Positions 1 to 6,013 of a stretch of DNA of 7,851 bases are shown in pieces. This DNA comes from JBCCZC01 sp039188505. GTDB lineage: Bacteria > Pseudomonadota > Gammaproteobacteria > Xanthomonadales > SZUA-38. The first letter of the stretch is position 1, and each line of letters begins with the position of its first letter. The notes beneath the pieces were generated by a model. The model ran no database searches. It saw only the letters and a program-made list of their open reading frames with translations, and had not been told where the DNA came from. The translations under genes and the position numbers were made by a program. The stretch covers positions 1 to 7,851 of the forward strand of contig JBCCZC010000264.1 of the NCBI GenBank assembly GCA_039188505.1, read 5' to 3'.

Positions 1-37
1 CACCGGCTGCGAGCTGCTGGGCACTGAACGTTCTCAT
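1..37 (-). CDS. 5' end of an unidentified gene (partial)
   Basis: Only the first 12 codons lie in the window (MRTFSAQQLAAG); the rest runs off the left edge. The start is supported by a GGAGG ribosome-binding site at 45-49, 7 nt before the ATG. It is also supported by an ATGA overlap: the A of the ATG at 37 is shared with the glycosyltransferase reading frame, which would end with TGA at 34-36 if its in-frame stop at 112-114 were absent. This is the usual geometry of a translationally coupled downstream gene in an operon. Twelve residues are too few to name a family. The sequence does not resemble the start of the LpxH-like phosphatases that can accompany such glycosyltransferases. A gene start is likely; function is unknown. 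Confidence 0.6.
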   Translation of the reverse strand, partial: MRTFSAQQLAAG

Positions 38-111
38 GCGGGCGCCTCCGTCGGCTGCGTACGGAATGAACTCTTCGAGGTGAGAAACAGATCGCTGAAC
101 CGGCGCGCCAC

Positions 112-1188
112 TCAGGACGGCTCCAGATGTGCGACAGCCGCCCGAGCGTTACGCCGAAGATCCGGGAGGTCCAGTGCGATGTTGGCGAGCACGCTGGCGT
201 GCTGCACGAAAGCATCATGGTCGCCGAACTCCGCCACGTACCCGTTCCGACCGGCGCGCACGAAGTGCGATGCTGCCGCATAGTCGAAGGCGACGACGGG
301 AACGCCACTCGCGAGCGCTTCGCAGACGACGTTGCCGAAGGTCTCGGTGAGGCTCGGAAACAGGAACAGGTCGGCCGACGCGTAGCACTCGGCGAGGTCT
401 GTACCGACCTGGAGGCCGCAGAACAGGAAGTCGGGGAACTGCTCCTCGAAGCGCTGCATCGCCGGACCTTCACCCACCAGGACAAAGCGGGCCCGAGGAT
501 GCTTACGCTGGATTGCCCGGAAGGCTTCCGCGGCGAGTTCGAGGTTCTTCTCGGCGGCGATGCGACCGACGTAGAGAACCGCCAGATCCGATTCGCCAAT
601 GCCCCAGGCTTCGCGCCGGGCCTCGCTGCGGCGACTCGGATGAAAGCGATTCACGTCCACGGCGCGTTCGAGGAGGAACACGTTGTCGTAGCCCTCTTCC
701 TCCAGCTGGCGCCTGAGGTCCGGCGTCGGCACCACGGTGCCGTCGGACGCGTTGTGGAACCGGCGCAGGTAGTTCTCCACGAAGCGCTGCAGGAACGAGA
801 GGCCGTAATACGAGGCGTATTGATCGAAACGCGTGTGAAAGCCCGTAAGCACCGGTACCCCGAACCGCCGCGCCTCCTTGAGAGCCGCGCCGCCCAGGGG
901 CCCCTCCGTGGCGATGTAGACGGCCTCGGGCCGGCGCTCCGAGAAAATTCGTCGTAGGCGCCGGCGCATCGGCAGACCGAAGCGCATGTCCGGATAGTTC
1001 GGCACCGGCAGGCCCGGCACCGCGTAGTCGATCGCGCCGTGGATGATCGGTGCCGACTCGGCCCGCCGTGGGTGCACGACCGTCAGCTCGTGCCCCAGGT
1101 CGCAAAGGCAACGCACGATGCGCTCGATCGTCAGCGCAACGCCGTTGATCTCAGGAGCGTACGTCTCCGTGACGATCGCGATTCTCAT
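112..1188 (-). CDS. GT4-family glycosyltransferase, probably truncated by a premature TGA
   Basis: This is a retaining GT-B glycosyltransferase that should transfer a sugar from a nucleotide-sugar donor (GDP-mannose or a UDP-sugar) to a lipid or glycan acceptor at the cytoplasmic face of the membrane. The N-terminal acceptor domain (about 1-185) starts with a beta strand and the PEINGV loop (12-17), then has ATEGPLG (93-99) and GFHTRFDQY (116-124). The C-terminal donor domain (about 200-345) has VGRIAAEKNLE (207-217), VLVGEGP (236-242) and the EX7E motif, E282 to E290, inside PSLTETFGNVVCEALASGVP. The pattern resembles the alpha-mannosyltransferase (MgtA/PimB) and SQD2-like branch; exact donor and acceptor cannot be read. 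The ATG at 1186-1188 has GGAGGG 10 nt upstream (1199-1204). The 358-residue frame ends with TGA at 112-114, inside the C-terminal helix that normally packs back on the N-domain. The same frame stays open for 25 more codons (VARRFSDLF...) to TGA at 34-36, giving 384 residues. The catalytic motifs lie before the stop, so partial activity is possible. Confidence 0.88.
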   Translation of the reverse strand: MRIAIVTETYAPEINGVALTIERIVRCLCDLGHELTVVHPRRAESAPIIHGAIDYAVPGLPVPNYPDMRFGLPMRRRLRRIFSERRPEAVYIATEGPLGGAALKEARRFGVPVLTGFHTRFDQYASYYGLSFLQRFVENYLRRFHNASDGTVVPTPDLRRQLEEEGYDNVFLLERAVDVNRFHPSRRSEARREAWGIGESDLAVLYVGRIAAEKNLELAAEAFRAIQRKHPRARFVLVGEGPAMQRFEEQFPDFLFCGLQVGTDLAECYASADLFLFPSLTETFGNVVCEALASGVPVVAFDYAAASHFVRAGRNGYVAEFGDHDAFVQHASVLANIALDLPDLRRNARAAVAHLEPS

Positions 1189-1198
1189 CCGCTGCGAA

Positions 1199-1204
1199 CC
1201 CTCC
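1199..1204 (-). promoter_or_regulatory. Ribosome-binding site of the glycosyltransferase
   Basis: GGAGGG on the minus strand, 10 nt before the ATG at 1186-1188. The spacing is slightly long. It is the only purine-rich Shine-Dalgarno match here, and no earlier in-frame start has a better one. Confidence 0.5.
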
Positions 1205-1231
1205 GTTCCATGCAGCGGCAGTCTGGGAAGA

Positions 1232-1265
1232 CGCCATTAACGGCCAATGAAGCGCAAATGGCGCT
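1232..1265. repeat. Nested inverted repeats between tetR and the glycosyltransferase
   Basis: CGCCATT (1232-1238) and AATGGCG (1257-1263) form a 7-bp inverted repeat. Overlapping it, AAGCGC (1250-1255) and GCGCTT (1261-1266) form a 6-bp stem with a 5-nt loop, followed on the plus strand by more T. The block lies 44-78 bp upstream of the glycosyltransferase start. It could be an operator for that gene or a weak bidirectional hairpin. No good sigma-70 promoter could be placed around it by eye, so its role is open. Confidence 0.3.
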
Positions 1266-1288
1266 TTTGTGACAGGAACGTCGTATGG

Positions 1289-1308
1289 AAAAGCCGACTC
1301 GGCGTCGG
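1289..1308 (-). terminator. Weak candidate terminator after tetR
   Basis: Read on the minus strand, CCGAC (1304-1308), a 5-nt loop and GTCGG (1294-1298) are followed by C and TTTT (1289-1292). It starts 14 nt after the tetR stop, where a terminator would be expected. The stem is short and the T-run only four long, so it may be inefficient, and transcription could continue into the co-directional glycosyltransferase. Confidence 0.35.
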
Positions 1309-1321
1309 TGCGGTTAGCGGT

Positions 1322-1906
1322 TCAGGCGGTCGGGACGAGGGTACGGACGACATGGTCGACGTACTCGTCAAGCTCCTCGAGGGGCATCCGGGCATCCTTG
1401 AAGTTCTGGTAGTACTGGAGGAAGCCCACGTAAGCCATGAACGTCAGCCGCGCGCGGTGATGGGCTTCTGCCGGCTCCAGCCCCAGCTCCTCGAACCCCG
1501 CTCGCAGGAAGTCGATGCGCCGCTGACTGACCCGCGCCATGACCGCGGCCACCAGGGGTTGATCGACGGCCATGAACAGCGCACAGAAAAGCACGTGTGA
1601 TCGCACCTCCTTGCGGGTGCGCTTGATCATGGCGCGCATCTTGTCGTGCGGATTGCGGTAAAGGCTCAGGCTGCGCTCGAAGATCCGCCAGTCCTCGGCC
1701 TCCCAGCGCTCCAGCGTCGCCGTCAGCAGGGCGTCGCGGTTGGCGAAATGCCAGTAGAAGCTTCCTTTCGTCACGCCGAGGCGCCGGGCGAGACTCTCGA
1801 CGGCCACGGCGGTGACGCCGGACTCGAAAATCACGTCCAGGGCGGCGTCGCACCAGTCATCCGCGCTCAGCTTGGCCTTTTCTTCGCGCGCAGCCGCATT
1901 CGCCAT
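1322..1906 (-). CDS. TetR-family transcriptional repressor, likely regulator of fadE
   Basis: A 194-residue protein, the usual size for the family. Residues about 14-62 form the TetR N-terminal DNA-binding domain. The helix-turn-helix lies around 34-53 (VESLARRLGVTKGSFYWHF), with the near-invariant G-x-F-Y-x-H-F at the recognition helix and the start of helix 4 (NRDALL). Residues about 70-190 are helical, variable in sequence and hydrophobic (FCALFMAVDQP, LTFMAYVGFLQYY), as expected of the ligand pocket and dimer interface. The gene is divergent from fadE across 219 bp that contain two matching palindromes over the promoters. Inference: a dimeric repressor of fadE and of itself, released by an acyl-CoA or a related ligand. 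The ATG at 1904-1906 has only a weak purine-rich stretch (GAGAGA) upstream. It ends in TGA at 1322-1324. The family call is certain; the target is inferred from position. Confidence 0.93.
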   Translation of the reverse strand: MANAAAREEKAKLSADDWCDAALDVIFESGVTAVAVESLARRLGVTKGSFYWHFANRDALLTATLERWEAEDWRIFERSLSLYRNPHDKMRAMIKRTRKEVRSHVLFCALFMAVDQPLVAAVMARVSQRRIDFLRAGFEELGLEPAEAHHRARLTFMAYVGFLQYYQNFKDARMPLEELDEYVDHVVRTLVPTA

Positions 1907-1941
1907 CTACTTGATCTCTCGACGTTTCAAACGCAGCGCCA

Positions 1942-1970
1942 AGCATAACCATACGCAGGCGTATTGACAA
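1942..1970 (-). promoter_or_regulatory. Candidate sigma-70 promoter of tetR
   Basis: On the minus strand, TTGTCA (1965-1970, 5 of 6 to the -35 consensus), a 17-bp spacer and TATGCT (1942-1947, 4 of 6 to the -10). Transcription would begin near 1935, giving a leader of about 30 nt to the tetR ATG. Palindrome 1 fills the spacer, which predicts autorepression. The -35 shares nearly all its bases with the fadE -35 on the other strand. Confidence 0.5.
1949..1966. promoter_or_regulatory. Candidate TetR operator, site 1
   Basis: The core ATACGC-AG-GCGTAT (1951-1964) is a perfect inverted repeat with a 2-bp centre. Taken as an 18-bp window (1949-1966), it matches site 2 at 14 of 18 positions (CCATACnnAnGCGTATnG). 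It overlaps the start of the fadE -35 and lies in the spacer of the tetR promoter. Length and symmetry fit a TetR dimer site. Confidence 0.62.
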
Positions 1971-1991
1971 TGCCACGGAAGTCTCCATACT
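1964..1991 (+). promoter_or_regulatory. Candidate sigma-70 promoter of fadE
   Basis: A perfect TTGACA -35 (1964-1969), a 16-bp spacer and CATACT (1986-1991, 4 of 6 to the -10). The start point would fall near 1998, leaving a 5' untranslated leader of about 127 nt before the fadE ATG. The -35 touches operator site 1 and the -10 lies inside operator site 2, so a bound repressor would block polymerase directly. Confidence 0.58.
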
Positions 1992-2002
1992 GATGCGTAT
2001 GG
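1985..2002. promoter_or_regulatory. Candidate TetR operator, site 2
   Basis: CCATAC (1985-1990) and GTATGG (1997-2002) form a 6-bp inverted repeat around a 6-bp centre. It shares the CCATAC...GCGTAT pattern with site 1; the two centres are 36 bp apart. It covers the fadE -10 and probable transcription start. Confidence 0.6.
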
Positions 2003-2021
2003 AACCTCCCCGGGTTCGGTG

Positions 2022-2067
2022 TTTCGTGTTGCCGGAAGCGGGTGAGCGGACCGCTCGCGGAACGAAA
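2022..2067 (+). other. Potential folded element in the fadE leader
   Basis: TTTCGT (2022-2027) can pair with ACGAAA (2062-2067), and CCG (2032-2034) with CGG (2058-2060). Inside them GAGCGGACCGCTC (2044-2056) is a perfect 13-bp palindrome able to form a short hairpin. It lies between the predicted transcription start and the Shine-Dalgarno. No known riboswitch family is recognised. In DNA this GC-rich, such pairing may be chance. Confidence 0.25.
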
Positions 2068-2111
2068 GCCACGGCCTCTCCCGCGGGTCTCTATAGCTGA
2101 ACACGGCATCC

Positions 2112-2117
2112 AGGAGG
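2112..2117 (+). promoter_or_regulatory. Strong ribosome-binding site of fadE
   Basis: AGGAGG, 8 nt before the ATG at 2126. It decides the start: an in-frame GTG at 2042 would add 28 residues but has no comparable site and would put charged residues ahead of the first membrane segment. Confidence 0.85.
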
Positions 2118-2125
2118 AGCGCTCG

Positions 2126-4597
2126 ATGGACACCCTTTTCATGTTTCTCGCACTGCTCGGCGTCGGTCTCGCCGCCGGTTTTCTTCGCGTGACCTGGCGG
2201 CGCTGGTCGATCGCGACCGGCGTGACGCTCGCGCTCTTCACCTTTTTCGGTAACGTCGGCCTCCTGACGCTCGCAGCGACCTGGCTGGTTTTCGCCGTCG
2301 TCGCAGCACCGCTCAACTACGTGCCCTGGCGCCAGCAGTACCTGACGAAACCGGTGCTCGGCATGTATCGCAAGATGGTGCCAAAGCTCTCCGAGACCGA
2401 AGAGGTTGCGCTCCATGCCGGCACGGTTGGCTGGGAAGGCGAGCTGTTCGCGGGCAAGCCAGACTTCAAGCGCCTGCTGGCGCAGCCGGAGCCTGAGCTT
2501 ACGGCGGAGGAGCGCGCGTTCCTCGACGGCCCCTGCGAGACCGTCTGCGGGATGGTCGATGACTGGGAAGTGACCCACGAGCTGGCCGACCTGAACCCGG
2601 AGACTTGGCGGTACCTGAAGGACGAGCGCTTCTTCGGCATGATCATCCCGCGGGAATACGGGGGCCTGGGCTTCTCGGCCCGCGCCCATTCCGCAGTGCT
2701 GCAGAAACTCTCCGGCAAGAGCGCGACGCTGTCCTCCACCGTCGCGGTCCCGAATTCCCTCGGCCCCGCCGAGCTCATCCTCCACTACGGCACGGACGAG
2801 CAGAAAAATCACTACCTCCCGCGGCTCGCCAAGGGGGAGGAGATCCCCTGCTTCGGTCTGACCGGCCCGACCGCCGGCTCCGACGCCACGTCCATTCCCG
2901 ACGTCGGCATCGTCACGAAGAAGAAGGTCAAGGGCAAGGAGGTCCTGGGCATCAGCCTGACCTTCGACAAGCGCTACATCACCCTTGCCCCGGTGGCGAC
3001 CGTCGTCGGCCTGGCCTTCCAGCTGAAGGATCCGGACGGCCTGCTGGGCGAGAAGGAAGACATCGGCATCAGCCTGGCCCTGGTCCCGCGCGACACGAAG
3101 GGCATGGAAATCGGCAAGCGCCACTTCCCGCTCAACATCCCGTTCATGAACGGGCCGATCCGCGGTGAGAGCGTCTTCGTCCCGATCGACTACCTCATCG
3201 GTGGGACCGAATACGCCGGCCAGGGCTGGCGCATGCTCGTCGAGTGCCTGTCGGTCGGGCGTGCCATCTCGCTCCCCTCCTCGGGCGTGGGCGGCATGAA
3301 GGCCGGTGCCCTGGGCACCGGTGCATATGCTCGCATGCGAAAGCAGTTCGGCATGCCGATCGGCCGCTTCGAGGGCATCGAAGAGGCGCTGGCACGCATC
3401 GGCGGCTACACCTACGCTGCCACGGCGCTGGCGAGGGCCACGGCCGCGGCCGTTGACCGGGGCGAGAAGCCGGCGGTGCCGTCGGCGATCGCGAAGTACC
3501 ACGCCACCGAGCTGGCGCGGGAAGTCGCCCGCGACGTCATGGATGTCCAGGCCGGCAAGGCGGTCATCCTCGGTCCGAAGAACATGGCCGGGCGAGGCTG
3601 GCAGGCGTCGCCGATCGCGATCACGGTGGAGGGCGCGAACATCATGACGCGCTCGCTCATGATCTTCGGTCAGGGCGCGATCCGCTGCCACCCGTTCGTG
3701 CTGCCGGAGCTCTTCGCCCTGCGCGAAGAGGACCCGAAGAAACAGCTCAAGGCCTTCGACAAGGCGCTCTGGGGGCACGTCGGCCTTGGCATCTCCAACG
3801 CCTGCCGTTCGGTCCTGCTCGCCGTCACTGGCGGCCGCCTGGCACAGGTGCCGGGGGGACGCGAGACCAAGCGCTACTACCGCTCGATTGCCCGCTACAG
3901 CGCTGCACTGGGCCTGACGGCGGACATTGCCATGCTGACGCTCGGCGGCAAGCTCAAGTTCAAGGAGCGCCTGTCTGCTCGTCTCGGCGACGTCCTGAGC
4001 CAGCTCTACATCATGTCGTCGATGCTGAAGAAGTTCGAGGACCAGGGCCGACCGGCAGCCGATCTACCCTTCCTGGTGTGGGCCTGCGAGGACGCCAGCA
4101 ACAAGATGCAGGTGGCCCTGGACGAATTCATCCGCAACTTCCCGATCAAGCCGGTGGCCTGGATGCTCCGCGCGCTGGTCTTCCCGACCGGCAAGTGGGA
4201 CATCGGTCCCGTCGATCGCCAGGGCCACAAGGTCGCAGCGCTGCTGCTGTCTCCCTCGGAGTCGCGTGATCGCCTGACCTGGGGCGTCTACAAGGCCAAC
4301 GTGCCGAACAACCCGATCGGCTTCGTGAATGCCATGCTCGGGGACGTGATCAAGGCCGAGCCGATCGAACGCAAGCTGGTCAAGGCGGTCCGCGCGGGCG
4401 ACCTCGAGAGCGAGCGGGACCTCGAGGCCGCGGTCAAGGCCGGCATCATCAACGACGCCGACCGGGATCTGCTGCTACGGACGCGGGAGGCCGTCGCCGA
4501 GATCATCGCCGTCGACGAGTTCGAAGGCGATGCGCTGGCCGCGGGCAAGCGCTCGGGAACGGACGACGCGACGAAGGAGCGCGTTCGCGCCGCCTGA
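2126..4597 (+). CDS. fadE: FadE-type acyl-CoA dehydrogenase
   Basis: This enzyme catalyses the first step of beta-oxidation, the FAD-dependent oxidation of acyl-CoA to trans-2-enoyl-CoA, passing electrons to the quinone pool through an electron-transfer flavoprotein. At 823 residues it is close to E. coli FadE (814), far longer than ordinary acyl-CoA dehydrogenases (about 380), and similar along its length. Residues 1-66 hold hydrophobic segments (about 3-20 and 28-66) consistent with inner-membrane anchoring. The dehydrogenase core follows: ITHELADL-like EVTHELADL (148-156), MIIPREYGGLGFSA (172-185), VPNSLGPAEL (208-217), the FAD/substrate loop LTGPTAGSD (245-253), then KRYITLAPVATV. TVEGANIMTRS holds Glu502, at the position of the catalytic base. 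FGQGAIRCHP follows, then the long C-terminal FadE domain (DUF1974, about 530-815) with RLSARLGDVLSQLY and FPTGKWDIGP. No frame damage or missing motif is seen. A divergent TetR gene and operator-like palindromes upstream suggest dedicated repression. Terminator-like hairpins follow the gene, so it is probably monocistronic. Confidence 0.97.
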   Translation: MDTLFMFLALLGVGLAAGFLRVTWRRWSIATGVTLALFTFFGNVGLLTLAATWLVFAVVAAPLNYVPWRQQYLTKPVLGMYRKMVPKLSETEEVALHAGTVGWEGELFAGKPDFKRLLAQPEPELTAEERAFLDGPCETVCGMVDDWEVTHELADLNPETWRYLKDERFFGMIIPREYGGLGFSARAHSAVLQKLSGKSATLSSTVAVPNSLGPAELILHYGTDEQKNHYLPRLAKGEEIPCFGLTGPTAGSDATSIPDVGIVTKKKVKGKEVLGISLTFDKRYITLAPVATVVGLAFQLKDPDGLLGEKEDIGISLALVPRDTKGMEIGKRHFPLNIPFMNGPIRGESVFVPIDYLIGGTEYAGQGWRMLVECLSVGRAISLPSSGVGGMKAGALGTGAYARMRKQFGMPIGRFEGIEEALARIGGYTYAATALARATAAAVDRGEKPAVPSAIAKYHATELAREVARDVMDVQAGKAVILGPKNMAGRGWQASPIAITVEGANIMTRSLMIFGQGAIRCHPFVLPELFALREEDPKKQLKAFDKALWGHVGLGISNACRSVLLAVTGGRLAQVPGGRETKRYYRSIARYSAALGLTADIAMLTLGGKLKFKERLSARLGDVLSQLYIMSSMLKKFEDQGRPAADLPFLVWACEDASNKMQVALDEFIRNFPIKPVAWMLRALVFPTGKWDIGPVDRQGHKVAALLLSPSESRDRLTWGVYKANVPNNPIGFVNAMLGDVIKAEPIERKLVKAVRAGDLESERDLEAAVKAGIINDADRDLLLRTREAVAEIIAVDEFEGDALAAGKRSGTDDATKERVRAA

Positions 4598-4605
4598 CGT
4601 CCAAG

Positions 4606-4631
4606 GGCCGGTCGGGGCGACTCGACCGGCC
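4606..4631 (+). terminator. First hairpin after fadE
   Basis: GGCCGGTCG (4606-4614) and CGACCGGCC (4623-4631) form a perfect 9-bp stem with an 8-nt loop, 8 nt after the fadE stop. The downstream tract is mixed (CGAGTCTTTCTT) rather than a clean U-run. It may help termination or protect the mRNA 3' end, with the next hairpin as the main terminator. Confidence 0.5.
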
Positions 4632-4647
4632 AACCGAGTCTTTCTTC

Positions 4648-4678
4648 GACGCCCGCGCCCTGCGGGCGTCTTTCGTTT
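4648..4678 (+). terminator. Intrinsic terminator of fadE
   Basis: GACGCCCGC (4648-4656), a 5-nt loop and GCGGGCGTC (4662-4670) form a perfect 9-bp GC-rich stem followed at once by TTTCGTTT (4671-4678). This is a textbook Rho-independent terminator, 51 nt after the fadE stop codon and 87 nt before the next gene, so it separates the two transcription units. Confidence 0.88.
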
Positions 4679-4765
4679 CGCGGGGGCGGTTGACCCGTGC
4701 CGTGGTCAAACGATACCGGGTTGCGCCTTGTTATCATCGGTCCGTCTTCAACGCCGGCGTGATCG

Positions 4766-6013
4766 ATGTATCGAGGGATCCTTCTACTTGCGCTCTGCGT
4801 TGCTGCGCTGCCCGCTGGGGCGAGTAGCGACTCGGCTGACGGTCGCGTCGTGATCCCGAGCTCCGCGGCCGCCGGTGATCGCTTCGGCGCAGCGGTGGCA
4901 AGCGCCGGTGAATGGTTTGCAATCTCCTCGCCGGAGGCCGAACGCCCGCGCAGCTCCGGCACGATCGCCGTTTATCGCGTCACCCCCTGCGGACCTGAAC
5001 TCGTCCAAGCCGATCTGGCCCCACCCGACTCGCTCGGCGCCATTCGCTTCGGTGCGCGAATCGCGATGACGGCGGAGACCCTGGTCGCGACATCGGACGA
5101 CGAGAAGGTTCACGTCTTCCAGCTCACCGACGACACCTGGCGCTACCTGAGAACGCTCTCGAAGCCGGCTTCGCCTGTCCAGATCTACGGCAACGACGAT
5201 CGCCATTTCGGATCGGATGTCGCGGTGGCCCGAAACATGATCGTCGTCGGCGCCCCGCACAACGGCCGTGGATCCGGCGCTGTCTATGGGTTCGTGCATT
5301 CACCGGAGCGAACCGAATTCCGCGGCATCCTCGCCTTGCCACCGGATCGCCCACGCTACGGCCGCCTGGTCGCCCTCTCCCCTGAAGGGGGCCTCGTCCT
5401 TTCTGACGAGGACACGGGCAGGCTTCAGCTCGTCTTCGGTTTTCTTGGCTTCGACAATGTGATCGGCTCCTACTTCCTGGATCGTCCGCTGAACTCCTTG
5501 AGCTTCGGCGAGACCGCTATTGCCGCCGGATCGATGGCCGATGAGCGTGTCCACCTGTTCCGCCTTGGCGCCATTCCGGGCACCCTGGAACCGTTCCCGC
5601 CCATCGAGTTCGAGCCGGTCGGGACCGCTCCAGGGTCCGGCTTCGGGGCGTCGATCGCGCTTTCCCAGAAGCGGCTGCTGGTGGGCGCGCCCATGGCGGC
5701 GGAAGGCGCGGGCGCCCTCTTCGAATACGCCTTCGACGAAGCCCCCGACGCCGACGCCGATCTCCCCATCAGCCTCGACTTTTCCGCTGAATTGGCGGGC
5801 GTGGGTGCGTCGGTAGCACTGACTGAAAACTTCAAGGTCGGTGGCGCGCCGCAGACGGCGAACGACCGGGGCAGCGCGCTGGCCCTGACCAGCGCCAGGG
5901 CAGAGCCCTGGCTCACCTGTTCGGCTGATCGTCGCATCGAGGAGACCCTGGTCGTCGACCCTTCGGACCCCTGCCCTGGCTACTACATCGGCGAGGTCTC
6001 CGCCCCGGGCTAG
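4766..6013 (+). CDS. Secreted FG-GAP-type beta-propeller protein, interrupted by an in-frame TAG
   Basis: Residues 1-20 (MYRGILLLALCVAALPAGAS) are a typical Sec signal peptide, so the product is exported. The rest is built of FG-GAP/integrin-alpha-like repeats, each with an FG-x-x-(V/I)A strand, then a (V/I)VGAP strand and a G-x-(V/I)-Y/F strand. Examples are RFGAAVASAGEWFAISSPE (39-57), RFGARIAMTAETLVATSDDE (94-113), HFGSDVAVARNMIVVGAPHN (147-166), YGRLVALSPEGGLVLSDED (198-216), SFGETAIAAGS (246-256), GFGASIALSQKRLLVGAP (292-309) and GVGASVALTENFKVGGAP (345-362). That makes about seven blades, enough for one closed propeller. Such domains usually bind proteins or glycans outside the cell; the partner is unknown. 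Two Cys (385, 403) flank the link to a C-terminal domain. TAG at 6011-6013 stops translation after VSAPG, while the same frame continues as clear coding sequence to 6616; the full product would be 616 residues. No strong ribosome-binding site precedes the ATG, and only weak promoter-like matches occur in 4690-4740. Confidence 0.82.
   Translation: MYRGILLLALCVAALPAGASSDSADGRVVIPSSAAAGDRFGAAVASAGEWFAISSPEAERPRSSGTIAVYRVTPCGPELVQADLAPPDSLGAIRFGARIAMTAETLVATSDDEKVHVFQLTDDTWRYLRTLSKPASPVQIYGNDDRHFGSDVAVARNMIVVGAPHNGRGSGAVYGFVHSPERTEFRGILALPPDRPRYGRLVALSPEGGLVLSDEDTGRLQLVFGFLGFDNVIGSYFLDRPLNSLSFGETAIAAGSMADERVHLFRLGAIPGTLEPFPPIEFEPVGTAPGSGFGASIALSQKRLLVGAPMAAEGAGALFEYAFDEAPDADADLPISLDFSAELAGVGASVALTENFKVGGAPQTANDRGSALALTSARAEPWLTCSADRRIEETLVVDPSDPCPGYYIGEVSAPG

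Noticed and set aside
112..114. TGA read as selenocysteine or tryptophan in the glycosyltransferase
   Set aside because: TGA ends tetR, fadE and the kinase normally here, GT4 enzymes have no selenocysteine at this place, and I see no obvious SECIS-like hairpin right after it.
127..957. A 276-codon plus-strand open frame antisense to the glycosyltransferase
   Set aside because: It lies wholly within a gene with clear GT4 motifs, has no family signature or convincing ribosome-binding site, and is explained by GC-rich third positions.
2042..2125. A longer fadE start at GTG 2042
   Set aside because: It adds 28 charged residues ahead of the membrane segment, while ATG 2126 has AGGAGG at 8 nt and matches the N-terminus of known FadE proteins.
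1907..3778. A 623-codon open frame on the minus strand, antisense to fadE
   Set aside because: It overlaps the strongly supported fadE and the tetR-fadE control region, has low-complexity Arg/Asp/Gly-rich sequence with no recognisable domain, and is the kind of mirror frame high-GC genes commonly produce.
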